64,000 bases of DNA from Nitrosomonadaceae bacterium (GTDB lineage Bacteria; Pseudomonadota; Gammaproteobacteria; Burkholderiales; Nitrosomonadaceae): NCBI GenBank assembly GCA_002721545.1, contig PBKR01000010.1, positions 28,713 through 92,712 of the forward strand, given 5' to 3'. The position numbers and the translations under genes are program-made. Of this stretch, positions 9,099 through 18,521 are shown piece by piece. How positions within the stretch are numbered: position 1 is the stretch's first letter; each line of letters starts with the position of its first letter. Under the pieces are notes generated by a model. It made no database searches. It saw nothing but the letters and a program-made list of their open reading frames with translations, and was not told the DNA's origin.

Positions 9099-10355
9099 TT
9101 AAGGCTTTGTTGCGAAATTATCTCGCTTATCATTACCTGCAATGTGCGGGCTCCATGGGGCTGCCTTAACAGGTCCCTTAGTCTTCCACACTACATTAAA
9201 CTGGCCGTCAGAACGTACTTCTGCGACAAATACTGGTTTATGCAGATGATGATTTTTTTCATCCATCTTAATAGTAAAGCCATTTGGCGCTTTAAAAGTT
9301 TGACCGCCTACAGCAGCAATTACTTTATCAACGTCAGTTGTCCCGGCTTGTTCTACAGCCTGCTTCCACATATGTATACCAATGTAAGTAGCTTCCATAG
9401 GATCATTGGTTACAACGCTAGAAGGGTTCGGTAGCTTAGCTTTCTTAGCCCAATCCTTATACATTTTAATAAATTTCTTGTTTTCAGGATTTTTGAGGGA
9501 CTGGAAGTAATTCCATGAAGCAAGGTGACCTACCAAAGGTTTGGTATCAACACCACGCAACTCTTCTTCACCCACTGAGAAAGCAACTACTGGAACATCT
9601 GTAGCTTTTAAACCAGCATTACCAAGCTCCTTATAGAAAGGCACGTTGGAGTCACCATTAATGGTAGAAACCACCGCAGTTCTGCCACCTTGAGAGAATT
9701 TCTTAATATTGGCAACAATAGTTTGATAATCGCTATGTCCAAACGGAGTATATGCCTCATCGATATCCTTCTCTGCAACACCCTTAGACTTCAAGAATGC
9801 ACGTAGAATTTTATTCGTGGTACGAGGATAAACATAATCTGTTCCTAGCAATACCCAACGTTTAGCAGCACCACCATCTTCGCTCATCAGATATTCTACT
9901 GCTGGAATTGCTTGCTGATTAGGTGCAGCACCAGTATAGAACACGTTATATTCTAATTCTTCACCCTCATACTGAACTGGGTAAAAAAGTAGACCATTTA
10001 GCTCTTTAAATACAGGTAGCACTGATTTGCGTGAAACTGATGTCCAGCAACCAAATACTACTGATACTTTATCCTGCCCTAAAAGTTGACGGGCTTTCTC
10101 AGCAAATAATGGCCAGTTTGAAGCTGGATCTACTACTACAGCTTCTAGCTGTTTACCCAAAACTCCACCGTTAGCATTGATATCGGCGATAGTCATGAGC
10201 GCTGTTTCTTTTAATGCAGTTTCAGAAATAGCCATCGTACCTGATAAAGAATGAAGTATCCCTACCTTGATGGTATCAGCGGCGTAAGCATTTGCACCCA
10301 TCACACTAAGTGATGCTGCAATTGCAAGTGATTTAACTAAGTGACGACGTTTCAT
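9099..10355 (-). CDS. urtA: Urea ABC transporter substrate-binding protein UrtA (copy 2, canonical position)
   Basis: Identical in all 418 residues to the protein at 2490-3746, with the same signal peptide (AYA cleavage motif near residue 25) and the same GGAGGAG ribosome site. It delivers urea to UrtBC in the periplasm. It precedes urtBCDE in the usual operon order, but a terminator and an AT-rich spacer separate it from urtB. That suggests partly independent expression. Zero divergence between the copies, including non-coding flanks, means a very recent duplication, active gene conversion, or an assembly error. Confidence 0.93.
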   Translation of the reverse strand: MKRRHLVKSLAIAASLSVMGANAYAADTIKVGILHSLSGTMAISETALKETALMTIADINANGGVLGKQLEAVVVDPASNWPLFAEKARQLLGQDKVSVVFGCWTSVSRKSVLPVFKELNGLLFYPVQYEGEELEYNVFYTGAAPNQQAIPAVEYLMSEDGGAAKRWVLLGTDYVYPRTTNKILRAFLKSKGVAEKDIDEAYTPFGHSDYQTIVANIKKFSQGGRTAVVSTINGDSNVPFYKELGNAGLKATDVPVVAFSVGEEELRGVDTKPLVGHLASWNYFQSLKNPENKKFIKMYKDWAKKAKLPNPSSVVTNDPMEATYIGIHMWKQAVEQAGTTDVDKVIAAVGGQTFKAPNGFTIKMDEKNHHLHKPVFVAEVRSDGQFNVVWKTKGPVKAAPWSPHIAGNDKRDNFATKP

Positions 10356-10375
10356 AATGTGTTACTCCTCCCTAG

Positions 10376-10403
10376 ATTATAGTAGAACAAACTTCGTACA
10401 AAA
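10376..10403 (-). promoter_or_regulatory. Possible promoter of urtA copy 2
   Basis: Same TATAAT element (10376-10381) and weak -35 as in copy 1. The implied leader is very short, so this is tentative. Confidence 0.35.
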
Positions 10404-10554
10404 ATCTGTAACAAACATCTAAAACTGTAATCGAATCGTAAGGTTTATGTTGCCATGTTACTTTTAATTCAGATACCAGATACAGCTCCATGGCAGCCTT
10501 ACCAACCAACACAAACAAAACATACAACAAACAAACTACTCTGTCTATACATTT

Positions 10555-10981
10555 CAAGCTCATTTATATATTTTATATATAATTCTAACTTATTATATAT
10601 AACTAATTGTTTTTTAATTTCTAAATTTTTATCATCCCTTACTACCTATTGGTTCAGCTTGGTAAAAAAATTTAAAGAATTAAACTTATATGCAATTTTT
10701 ATGTGATGAAAAACTGGATAATAAACTATCGCACAAGACTTATAATATATTAGTTTAAATATAACTATTAATATCATGTTTTTAAATAGATAATTAAATA
10801 TTTTATAGTACAATTTTCGATTCTTTTTGAAACTGGATACAAATCTAGGAAATTTTAAAAAATGGAGATATAGGTAGTAGCCCATACTTTCTCACTGATA
10901 ATTTTTGGCAGTATGTAAAATCATATTAACTACTAAATACTGGCACATAAAAATACTACAAAATGACACTATTATTTCAAA
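10555..10981. other. Intergenic region, no gene seen
   Basis: About 430 bp of very AT-rich sequence between the urtA leader and tRNA-Leu. The short open frames here have no recognisable protein features. It should contain upstream control sequence for urtA, since it abuts the repeat edge. I see no clear operator. Confidence 0.5.
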
Positions 10982-11070
10982 TGGTGCCCGGTGCCGGAAT
11001 CGAACCGGCATGGACGATTAAGTCCGAGGGATTTTAAGTCCCTTGTGTCTACCAATTTCACCAACCGGGC
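10982..11070 (-). tRNA. tRNA-Leu (anticodon UAA)
   Basis: An 89-nt class II tRNA with an encoded CCA end. The acceptor arms GCCCGGT and ACCGGGC pair, the T-arm carries GGTTCGATTCC, a variable arm is present, and the anticodon loop reads TAA. Confidence 0.96.
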
Positions 11071-11203
11071 TATTGATTAATTCGATTATTTTGAGGCTAC
11101 ATCCACTTAATTCTGCAATTAGAGTTTACAATAGGACAAAGTTCTTACACAACTTCATATGAATGATTCAAACACAATTCTAACATGTTAATAATTTACT
11201 GGT

Positions 11204-11488
11204 ATGAGTAAGAAAATATTTTTAACTTTAATTATGGTAGCATTAACTGGATGCACTACTATCATATGGAAGCACCCTATAAAAGGGGATGGAAAAATCT
11301 CTACAATGCGCAGCCCAAAAGGAAGTGATAGTTTTATTCGTGATTATGACATTTGCGGGAAAATCGCAGATCAGTATGTTAATAATCTAGATAAAGTTTC
11401 AGATCCATGTTTGGCAGATAGAGAGCGTATAAAGTGCATGAAAAATAAATATGGCTGGAAAATAAAAAATAAATATACAAAGGAATAA
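11204..11488 (+). CDS. Small lipoprotein of unknown function
   Basis: A 94-residue protein with a lipoprotein signal: a short basic start, hydrophobic stretch and lipobox LTGC with Cys17. The mature part is basic and polar with four Cys residues after Cys17's segment (in the DICG, DPCL and IKCM stretches plus the lipid Cys), so disulfides are possible. I do not recognise a family. It precedes another lipoprotein gene by 64 bp on the same strand, and the two may share a transcript. Confidence 0.65.
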   Translation: MSKKIFLTLIMVALTGCTTIIWKHPIKGDGKISTMRSPKGSDSFIRDYDICGKIADQYVNNLDKVSDPCLADRERIKCMKNKYGWKIKNKYTKE

Positions 11489-11552
11489 TTTATTGTATCA
11501 ATGCCTACTAAGAATCAAAATAAATACCTCACAAACTTAGGTAAAAAGAACT

Positions 11553-12233
11553 ATGTATAAGACTCTTAAAATCATAATGATTTGTACTCTTTCTACTATC
11601 TTTCTCATAGGTTGCTCTACAACTCAAAGGACTACACAATCTAAAAGAACAGCGGTTGAACAATTATTAATTTCTGAATCAATAACTCGCAGCCTGCCCA
11701 AGAAACCTTTTGAACCACTTCCAGTCCCTCCTGGCTCCACAGTAACCCTCAATACATCCGGACATAAAGATAGGCCAGATTTAACACCAGACCACGATCT
11801 CCTGCAAGAGATATTAGCTGGCTGGCTAGGACAGCAGGGCTATCTAATTAAAAAAAATAATGAAGCCGCAAGATACCAAGCTGATATAATTGTTAGGGCT
11901 ATAGGTACAGAAGAAAATACAACTTTTTTTGGTATACCTCCAGTGCGTAGCCAAATTATTCCTTTTTCTTTACCTGAGATTGCTGCTTATAAAGCGAAAA
12001 ACCAAACTGGATACGTAAAATTTAATATTAATTTCTTTGAAATATCAACTGGTAAATTTGTTGGGGCCAGCTCTAATTTTATAGCTGACACTTATCATAA
12101 TTATCATACAATTCTGTTTTTATCTTTCTCCTCAACAAACCTTATGTCCCCACCAAAACTTGGAATTTTTCATAGTAGACCACAAAATACAGGTGGCATA
12201 GAACCTAAAGAAAAACCATTTTTTGATTGGTGA
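11553..12233 (+). CDS. Lipoprotein, possibly DUF6655-like
   Basis: A 226-residue lipoprotein with lipobox LIGC (Cys21). The segment after it, with TTQRTTQ and VEQLLIS, resembles the start of DUF6655-type lipoproteins, though I cannot confirm that by search. The middle is an alpha/beta segment that includes DIIVRAIGTE. It is soluble and probably faces the periplasm. It lies 64 bp downstream of the small lipoprotein at 11204. Function unknown. Confidence 0.68.
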   Translation: MYKTLKIIMICTLSTIFLIGCSTTQRTTQSKRTAVEQLLISESITRSLPKKPFEPLPVPPGSTVTLNTSGHKDRPDLTPDHDLLQEILAGWLGQQGYLIKKNNEAARYQADIIVRAIGTEENTTFFGIPPVRSQIIPFSLPEIAAYKAKNQTGYVKFNINFFEISTGKFVGASSNFIADTYHNYHTILFLSFSSTNLMSPPKLGIFHSRPQNTGGIEPKEKPFFDW

Positions 12234-12486
12234 TAATCAGGCATCTAATTTTTAAAGTAAAAATACAGAATGAGTTTATTTTATACAATTAAGTAAAATT
12301 AATTACTTAAAGCAAATAGATTAGCAGAGTACAAACTATTAGCATTAATTAAGAATTATGCTAATTTTATAAATAATCATAATACTAGATACGGTAAATA
12401 ATGTTTCTGAATAACATGCTACATATTTACCACACAGAATAGTAAGAAAGCCATAGCATCCTCTAAATATCCCTAGATAGTGTGGG

Positions 12487-12560
12487 TGGAGGCGAGGAGC
12501 GGAATCGAACCGCTGTACACGGCTTTGCAGGCCGCTGCATAACCACTCTGCCACCCCGCC
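12487..12560 (-). tRNA. tRNA-Cys (anticodon GCA)
   Basis: A 74-nt cloverleaf with encoded CCA. The acceptor arms pair, the loop CTGCAAA gives anticodon GCA and the T-arm carries GGTTCGATTCC. It lies downstream of tRNA-Gly and is probably cotranscribed with it. Confidence 0.96.
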
Positions 12561-12613
12561 ATTCTGCAAAATTATAAAAATATACTGATACTTTAAGAAC
12601 CCAGAAATACAAT

Positions 12614-12688
12614 TGGAGCGGGAAACGAGGCTCGAACTCGCGACCCCAACCTTGGCAAGGTTGTGCTCTACCACTGAGCTATTCCCGC
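12614..12688 (-). tRNA. tRNA-Gly (anticodon GCC)
   Basis: A 75-nt cloverleaf with encoded CCA. Acceptor GCGGGAA pairs with TTCCCGC, the anticodon loop reads GCC, and the T-arm carries GAGTTCGAGCC. Confidence 0.96.
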
Positions 12689-12734
12689 AAATAAGGCATT
12701 TCTAAGAAAAAAATAGCCTGAAAATGAAAAAAGC

Positions 12735-12762
12735 ATTATAAAGTGACACCTGATTTTGTCAA
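12735..12762 (-). promoter_or_regulatory. Consensus sigma-70 promoter of the tRNA-Gly/tRNA-Cys unit
   Basis: On the minus strand a perfect TTGACA (12757-12762) and a perfect TATAAT (12735-12740) are separated by 16 bp. The predicted start lies about 40 nt before tRNA-Gly. It is the strongest promoter match I found in the window. Confidence 0.85.
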
Positions 12763-12797
12763 GAAAAGAGCAATAAGGGCGTGATGTTAAGGTAATT

Positions 12798-13364
12798 TTA
12801 ATTCTGCTTTAGCACTAATGGAATTGCAGCTCTAAGATAATAAATCATAGACCATAATGTCAGAAAAGCAGCTAGATAAATTAGCCATGTCCCGATTACC
12901 TGAGAGTTGAAATTAGTTCCTATATTGTCATAATATAGTAACAAAGGTATTGCGGCCATTTGAGAAACCGTTTTTATCTTTCCTAAGAAAGAAACACCTA
13001 TACTTTTACCTATTTGAGCCATCCATTCACGTAACGCAGAAATCGTAATCTCACGGCCAATTATAATAAGAGAAATAATCGCATCAATTCTCCCCAAATC
13101 TACTAAAACAATTAGTGCTGCTGCAACCATTAACTTATCTGCAACTGGATCAAGAAATGCACCAAATGCTGAGGTCTGATTTAGTGTTCTTGCTAAATAT
13201 CCATCAAGCCAATCAGTAATAGCAGCAACAGCAAAAATAACAGCCGCAAAAAGATTCTGGTCAGAATAAGATAGCCACGCTGAAGGAAAATAAAATATTC
13301 CTACAAACAAAGGAATAGCAAGTATACGCAACCAGGTTAAGATATTAGGTAAATTAAGAACCAT
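12798..13364 (-). CDS. pgsA: CDP-diacylglycerol-glycerol-3-phosphate 3-phosphatidyltransferase
   Basis: Inner-membrane enzyme that makes phosphatidylglycerol phosphate. It has 188 residues with several hydrophobic helices. The CDP-alcohol phosphatidyltransferase signature (DG, AR, G, D, D) is complete from Asp51 to Asp76: DWLDGYLART followed by GAFLDPVADK. Length and motif fit PgsA. It lies 50 bp downstream of uvrC on the same strand, and the tRNA genes follow; uvrC-pgsA-tRNA is a common proteobacterial order. Confidence 0.95.
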   Translation of the reverse strand: MVLNLPNILTWLRILAIPLFVGIFYFPSAWLSYSDQNLFAAVIFAVAAITDWLDGYLARTLNQTSAFGAFLDPVADKLMVAAALIVLVDLGRIDAIISLIIIGREITISALREWMAQIGKSIGVSFLGKIKTVSQMAAIPLLLYYDNIGTNFNSQVIGTWLIYLAAFLTLWSMIYYLRAAIPLVLKQN

Positions 13365-13414
13365 AAATTAGATATAAAATTCAATTAATATAAAGGAAAG
13401 TATAGCTAATAAAA

Positions 13415-15232
13415 TTAATGCAATTCTCTGTATATTTTTTTAGCTAATGTAAGGCTAATGCCCTGTACTTGTTGCAATTCCTCAATGCTTGCAGTTAATA
13501 CACCTTTTAATCCCCCAAACTGTATCAATAAATTCTGACGACGTTTATTACCAATACCAGCTATTTCTGTTAAATAAGATTTAACCCTAGATTTACCCCG
13601 CTTTGCACGATGTCCTTGTATTGCAAAACGATGAGCTTCGTCTCGAATTTGCTGAATTAAATGTAGGGCTAAATTATCCTTAGATAGTTGTAACGAATTT
13701 TTTGTGTTAAAAAAAACCAGCTTCTCCTGACCAGATTTACGTTCTTTTCCTTTTGATACGCCAACCAATTGCACAAAACCCAACTTAAGTTTTACCAAAA
13801 CTTCTCTTGCAATTTTAACCTGACCTTTACCACCATCAATTAAAATTAAATCAGGAATTTTACCACTTCCTTCAAAAGATTTATGATAACGCTTTGAAAG
13901 AGCATAATGCATTGCAGCATAATCATCTCCTGGTGTAATACTAGTTATATTATAACGACGATATTCCTCATTACGCATAGAAAAATTATCATAAACTACA
14001 CAAGATGCAACTGTGGCCTCACCATATGTGTGGCTTATATCAAAGCATTCAATACGCCTCAGGTCTGTAATCCCTAAAATTTGCTGGAGCATATGTAATC
14101 GTTCTTCCTGATTCATCAGTGTATTTAATTTTTGATTCAATCCTTGGTGTGCATTCTTCATTGCCATATCTAACCAGATTTTTTGTTCACCTTTTGGTTT
14201 AGAACGAATAATAACTTTATGCCCAGATTGTTCAGAAAGTGAAGGCTGTAATGCCTCTTTACTAATTTTCTCACCTACTATAATTAAATGAGGAATAATA
14301 TTGTCCAGATAATGCTGTGATAAAAACGCCTCTAATGCTTCTGACAAGTTATAGCCTGTTGCATTTTTAGGGAAAAAATTTCTATCCCCTAAGTGCCTTC
14401 CCCCTCTTACCATAACTAGATTTACGCATATCCTCCCACTATTCTTCTCCGTAACACACGCTATGATATCTGCATCCAATGATTTGCCATTATCTATAAA
14501 CTGTTTTTCTCGAATTTTTCGTAATATTTGAATCTGATCACGAAATATAGCTGCTGATTCATAATCTAAATTATTGGCAGCATCATTCATTTTCTGAGAA
14601 AGACTTTCAAGCACCTTAGTTTGGCTTCCTTTTAGAAACAGCCTGGCATTTCTTATATCTTCATGATAGGCACTATTTGTGACGAGATTTACGCATGGCG
14701 CACTACAGTGCTTGATTTGGTATAACAAGCATGGTCGTGTTCGATTATTAAAGACACTATCATCACAAGTTCTTATACGAAATATTTTCTGTAATAACTG
14801 AATACTTTCTCTTACTACCCCTGCATTTGGGAAAGGCCCAAAATGAATATTTCTTTTATTAAGTGACCCTCGATGGAAACCAAGCTGAGGAAAATTATGG
14901 TTTGTAAAAATCAAATATGGATAGGATTTGTCATCCCTAAAAAGGATATTGTATCTAGGTGTTAGAGATTTTATCAGATTATTCTCTAATAAAAGAGCTT
15001 CAGACTCAGATCTTGTAATTGTAGTTTCAATTCCTGTAATTTGAGATACCATTAACCGTGTCCTTGGCGCTAAATTTGTTTTTTGAAAATAAGAAGAAAC
15101 ACGTTTTTTTAAATTAAGGGCCTTGCCAACATAAATCACCTGTCCGGCCGAATTTAACATACGATAAATACCTGGCTGAGTAGGTAAATTTGAATAAATA
15201 ATTTTGGCATTAAAAACTGAATGCGCCGGCAA
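13415..15232 (-). CDS. uvrC: Excinuclease ABC subunit C
   Basis: Nuclease of nucleotide excision repair that cuts on both sides of a lesion with UvrAB. It has 605 residues. The N-terminal GIY-YIG nuclease domain shows GIYRMLNSAG then VIYVGKA near residues 20-37. A UVR motif with NLDYESAAIFRDQI lies around 215-230, the UvrC homology nuclease region with ECFDISH follows, and helix-hairpin-helix repeats (IAGIGNKR and QVQGIS) end the protein. All expected parts are present. The start is the ATG at 15232, 19 bp after the tautomerase gene ends. Confidence 0.96.
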   Translation of the reverse strand: MPAHSVFNAKIIYSNLPTQPGIYRMLNSAGQVIYVGKALNLKKRVSSYFQKTNLAPRTRLMVSQITGIETTITRSESEALLLENNLIKSLTPRYNILFRDDKSYPYLIFTNHNFPQLGFHRGSLNKRNIHFGPFPNAGVVRESIQLLQKIFRIRTCDDSVFNNRTRPCLLYQIKHCSAPCVNLVTNSAYHEDIRNARLFLKGSQTKVLESLSQKMNDAANNLDYESAAIFRDQIQILRKIREKQFIDNGKSLDADIIACVTEKNSGRICVNLVMVRGGRHLGDRNFFPKNATGYNLSEALEAFLSQHYLDNIIPHLIIVGEKISKEALQPSLSEQSGHKVIIRSKPKGEQKIWLDMAMKNAHQGLNQKLNTLMNQEERLHMLQQILGITDLRRIECFDISHTYGEATVASCVVYDNFSMRNEEYRRYNITSITPGDDYAAMHYALSKRYHKSFEGSGKIPDLILIDGGKGQVKIAREVLVKLKLGFVQLVGVSKGKERKSGQEKLVFFNTKNSLQLSKDNLALHLIQQIRDEAHRFAIQGHRAKRGKSRVKSYLTEIAGIGNKRRQNLLIQFGGLKGVLTASIEELQQVQGISLTLAKKIYRELH

Positions 15233-15251
15233 AATAACTACCCCTTTTTAA

Positions 15252-15440
15252 TTAATTTTTCTTGCCTAACAATTCCCCTCCAATGGCCCAATTCTCATGA
15301 GGTATTTCATCAAATGATATATAAGTATACGATTTTGGTTTGAGGGCAACACGCTCAAGTGTGTCAGTAATTTCTGTAGCTATTTTTTTCTTCTGATTCT
15401 GTGTCAATTCTCCTGCAATTCGAATATTTACGTAAGGCAT
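15252..15440 (-). CDS. 4-oxalocrotonate tautomerase family protein
   Basis: A 62-residue tautomerase-superfamily subunit. Pro follows the initiator Met, so the catalytic N-terminal proline would be exposed after Met removal. The pattern PYVNIRIAGELTQNQKKKIA fits the family. Physiological substrate unknown; many such proteins are stand-alone with no linked catabolic pathway, as here. It sits tightly between the uracil-DNA glycosylase gene (13-bp gap) and uvrC. Confidence 0.85.
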   Translation of the reverse strand: MPYVNIRIAGELTQNQKKKIATEITDTLERVALKPKSYTYISFDEIPHENWAIGGELLGKKN

Positions 15441-15453
15441 AATTCAGTGTCCT

Positions 15454-16104
15454 TTATTTTTTAGTTAGTGATAAATCAATATTTATTTGTTTAAATACCT
15501 GCTCAAACATATCAATAGTAAGGCGCTTAGTCTGAGTATTGTAGCGGCTACAATGGTAGCTGTCATATAGGGTCAATTTACTAGGTAATTTATGAATTAA
15601 GCCATGGCCAAAAGGATAATCTTTAGGTCTTAACCCTAAGGCCATAAGCACAGAGCGATGTGCCACAGCGCCTAAAGCAAGTAATATTAATCCTCCGCCA
15701 GCCTTAAAATTTTTAATTTCAGTAGAAAGATATCCATTACAATTTCTAATTTCATTAGGCTCTGGCCTGTTCAAAGGAGGCAAACATTTAACTGCATTGG
15801 TAATACTGCACCCGATTAACTGTAAGCCATCATTCAATGAAACCGATCCTTCATGATTTGAAAACCCATATTTATATAAAGTTTTATACAATAAAATTCC
15901 TGCAAAATCCCCAGTAAATGGCCTACCAGTCTGATTCGCCCCATGCATTCCTGGAGCTAATCCAATAATAAGTAATTTAGAAGATGTATCACCAAAACCT
16001 GGCACCGGCTTTGCATGATAGCTTGGATAATTAATTTTTACTTCATTAAGAAATTTGGCTAATCGGAGACATTTACTACAATTTATTGAGAATTTATCTT
16101 GCAT
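15454..16104 (-). CDS. Uracil-DNA glycosylase, family 5 (UDGb type)
   Basis: Base-excision repair enzyme that removes uracil and perhaps other deaminated bases. I chose the ATG at 16104 (216 residues), which has GAGG five bases upstream, over a TTG at 16122. The motif GLAPGMHGANQTGRPFTGD is typical of family 5. The N-terminal CSKC pair with later Cys residues fits the [4Fe-4S] cluster of these enzymes. Its partner genes uvrC and the tautomerase follow on the same strand. Confidence 0.88.
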   Translation of the reverse strand: MQDKFSINCSKCLRLAKFLNEVKINYPSYHAKPVPGFGDTSSKLLIIGLAPGMHGANQTGRPFTGDFAGILLYKTLYKYGFSNHEGSVSLNDGLQLIGCSITNAVKCLPPLNRPEPNEIRNCNGYLSTEIKNFKAGGGLILLALGAVAHRSVLMALGLRPKDYPFGHGLIHKLPSKLTLYDSYHCSRYNTQTKRLTIDMFEQVFKQINIDLSLTKK

Positions 16105-16138
16105 ATGAGCCTCATTTACCAAAAATTGGAGTAGGTAA

Positions 16139-16852
16139 TCAAAAAGATAAAGGAGCTAATAGTGACGACTCTAAAAGTACATCAACACCTGCTACTGGCA
16201 TAATAGCCTTTGCTGGAATGTTAAAGCCTTTGCGCCACTTTGTTACCGCCAAATGCTTAGATTTGCCACTTACTAAAAATAAAACTTGACGCGAACGACT
16301 TAAACGCATTGCGCTCATAGATACTCTATGTCTTGGACTTTTTGGTGAAGAAAATACTGCTAATGCGTCCGGAGACCCTGGTAGAGAACCCCATTCAAGA
16401 CCAGGAAACAAGCTAGCAGTGTGACCATCTTCACCAAGCCCAAGCAGTGTTAGATCAAATTCTTTTACAAATTGCAAAGTATTCGAATATTCATCTGCAG
16501 CAAGCCTTGCACCCAGCTCAACTGGAATTATATGTTGCTGAATTTTAGGAATTGCCACATGATCGAGCCATGCCTCTCTAGCCATTTCTGAATTTAAATC
16601 CTGATTTCCATATAACAAGCAACGTTCATCACTAAAATAAATATGCCAAGCAGACCAATTAGTACGTATAGAACGTAACTGTTGATAAACAGTATAGGGA
16701 GTATTTCCCCCAGAAAGAACAAAATGAAATTCCCCTCGCTTTCTAATTGATTTCATCGCTCTATCAAGGATTAATTTTAACGCTACTCGATTCAATTCTA
16801 ATTGATTAGCTACCGTTCTCCATCGATAACTTTCTAAATCACCAGGTACCAT
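16139..16852 (-). CDS. pgl: 6-phosphogluconolactonase
   Basis: Hydrolyses 6-phosphogluconolactone in the oxidative pentose phosphate pathway. The ATG at 16852 gives 237 residues, the usual family length. A longer frame starts inside gloB and adds 24 unlikely residues. Motifs are FVLSGGNTP, IYFSDERCL and LLGLGEDGHTASLFPG, all of the glucosamine/galactosamine-6-phosphate isomerase fold as used by DevB-type Pgl. It follows gloB on the same strand. No clear Shine-Dalgarno. Confidence 0.92.
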   Translation of the reverse strand: MVPGDLESYRWRTVANQLELNRVALKLILDRAMKSIRKRGEFHFVLSGGNTPYTVYQQLRSIRTNWSAWHIYFSDERCLLYGNQDLNSEMAREAWLDHVAIPKIQQHIIPVELGARLAADEYSNTLQFVKEFDLTLLGLGEDGHTASLFPGLEWGSLPGSPDALAVFSSPKSPRHRVSMSAMRLSRSRQVLFLVSGKSKHLAVTKWRKGFNIPAKAIMPVAGVDVLLESSLLAPLSF

Positions 16853-16883
16853 CGTATTTTTAAATATGCATATATTGTTAAAT

Positions 16884-17648
16884 CTATATATTATTTTTCC
16901 ATTCACGAACTGCAGAAAATACACTAACGGGATCTACTAAAGGTTTACCAATATAATTACTAGAATTATGAATAATTTCTGGCTGATCACAACGCAAGAA
17001 TGGATTACAAGATTTCTCTATTTCAATAGTTGAAGGTAAAGTAGGCCTGTTTAATTGCCTCTGATTTTTTGCCGACATTTCTAATTTTTTTAACGCCCGA
17101 TTACCTGGTTCGACTAACCTAGCAAAACTTATATTAGCGAGTGTATACTCATGGCCGCAATAAACTTTAGTTCTATTTGGCAATTTAGCTAGTTTATTTA
17201 ATGATATAAACATTTGTTGTGCAGTACCTTCAAATAACCTTCCACAGCCACATGCGAACAGAGTATCACCACAAAATAATGAGTTTGCGCCATAATACGC
17301 AATATGGCCAGATGTATGACCAGGAATATCAAGGATACTAAATCCAATTGATAATTCAGATATGTAAATATTATCTCCCTCTTTGAGATGGTTAGTAACT
17401 GTAAAAATTGATTCATTTGCTGGTCCATATACAGGCACTGAGAATTGTTGTAATAATTCCTGATTGCCACCTACATGATCAGCGTGATGATGAGTATTTA
17501 GTATGGCAACAAGTTTTATTTTTCTTTGTTCTAAAAAGTTTAGAACTGGCTTGGATTCTCCTGGATCAACTACAGCAGCATGGTGTTGATCATGAATAAC
17601 CCAAATATAATTATCGGAAAATGCACTAACTGGCACAATATTAAACAT
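16884..17648 (-). CDS. gloB: Hydroxyacylglutathione hydrolase (glyoxalase II)
   Basis: Hydrolyses S-lactoylglutathione, the last step of methylglyoxal detoxification. It has 254 residues. The metallo-beta-lactamase motif THHHADH is at 52-58, a GHTSGH segment and FCGDTLFACGCGR follow, and YCGHEYT is present further on. The C-terminal HAGH region is intact. It is divergent from the methyltransferase-rnhA-dnaQ set, an order conserved in many Beta- and Gammaproteobacteria. Confidence 0.96.
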   Translation of the reverse strand: MFNIVPVSAFSDNYIWVIHDQHHAAVVDPGESKPVLNFLEQRKIKLVAILNTHHHADHVGGNQELLQQFSVPVYGPANESIFTVTNHLKEGDNIYISELSIGFSILDIPGHTSGHIAYYGANSLFCGDTLFACGCGRLFEGTAQQMFISLNKLAKLPNRTKVYCGHEYTLANISFARLVEPGNRALKKLEMSAKNQRQLNRPTLPSTIEIEKSCNPFLRCDQPEIIHNSSNYIGKPLVDPVSVFSAVREWKNNI

Positions 17649-17730
17649 GTTATTTTAAATTTACTTACAACTAAAAAATTAAGAAATATGGATAAGCTAT
17701 TAACCTATACATGATATCAGGACATTATAT

Positions 17731-18462
17731 ATGCCAATTCAAAATCAACAACAGTGGTTTGAAAGCTACCTTGGCCAATATCTTCTAGAAATAGAACAAA
17801 TACATTTTGATCAAGTAGTAATGAACATTTTTGGCTACAACGCCATACAAATTGGGTTCCCACAGTATGATTTTCTTCGTACAAACAGAATGCCTTTTAA
17901 ATTCTGTGCAGACACAGAAAGAGGGGCCACCCTGCTCGCAAGCCCAGATTTTTTACCAATTGAAAGCAACAGTATAGATCTTGTAGTTCTGCCACATGTG
18001 CTCGAATTTCGCTCAAACCCACATCAAGTATTACGTGAAGTACAACGTATTCTACTAGCAGAAGGACAAGTAATTATTTGTGGTTTTAATCCTATGAGCC
18101 TCTGGGGTGTTCGAAAATGGTTTGATTCTTCAAAGCATAATTTCCCTTGGAATGGTAATTTCATTACGCTGCCCCGACTTAAAGACTGGTTAACTTTACT
18201 AGACTTCGAGATGACTTCAGGAAGGGTTGTCTGCTATTCCCCACCAATTAATCAGGAGAAATGGCTAAAAAGATTTAATTTCATGGAGCACATGGGAAAT
18301 CGATGGTGGCCAATTTCAGGCGGTGTATATTTTTTACAAGCAATTAAAAGAACCTATGGAATGAGAGTTATTAAACCTGCATGGAAAAATTCTTTAGCTT
18401 CCAAACGTCGAATAGCACCAGCTACTAATAAAATAAACTACAGCATAACTAAAAAATATTAG
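17731..18462 (+). CDS. Class I SAM-dependent methyltransferase
   Basis: A 243-residue cytoplasmic methyltransferase. The SAM fold is shown by [13 protein letters not shown] (post-motif with the acidic residue and HVLE) and by the [21 protein letters not shown] stretch typical of the Methyltransf_11 group. Substrate unknown. The gene is always found near gloB and rnhA in related bacteria, which is the reason to trust the start at 17731. It is the first gene of a plus-strand run with rnhA and dnaQ. Confidence 0.85.
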   Translation: MPIQNQQQWFESYLGQYLLEIEQIHFDQVVMNIFGYNAIQIGFPQYDFLRTNRMPFKFCADTERGATLLASPDFLPIESNSIDLVVLPHVLEFRSNPHQVLREVQRILLAEGQVIICGFNPMSLWGVRKWFDSSKHNFPWNGNFITLPRLKDWLTLLDFEMTSGRVVCYSPPINQEKWLKRFNFMEHMGNRWWPISGGVYFLQAIKRTYGMRVIKPAWKNSLASKRRIAPATNKINYSITKKY

Positions 18463-18521
18463 ATTACTTTATATACTCAATCAACTATGAGAAAAGAAAA
18501 GTGAGAAATGAAAATAATAAT

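Larger units (their letters stand above)
8990..10554. repeat. Direct repeat copy 2 (1,565 bp, complete urtA unit)
   Basis: Second copy of the repeat at 2381-3945, same orientation, with 5,044 bp between the copies. It holds the leader, urtA and terminator. Its position upstream of urtB is the usual one for urtA, so I take this as the ancestral copy. Confidence 0.93.

Noticed and set aside
2381..10554. Composite transposon flanked by IS ends
   Set aside because: The repeats contain only the urtA unit; there is no transposase, terminal inverted repeat or target duplication.
10372..10563. Small ORF overlapping the urtA leader
   Set aside because: It lies in conserved non-coding sequence, with no ribosome site, and is repeated only because the leader is.
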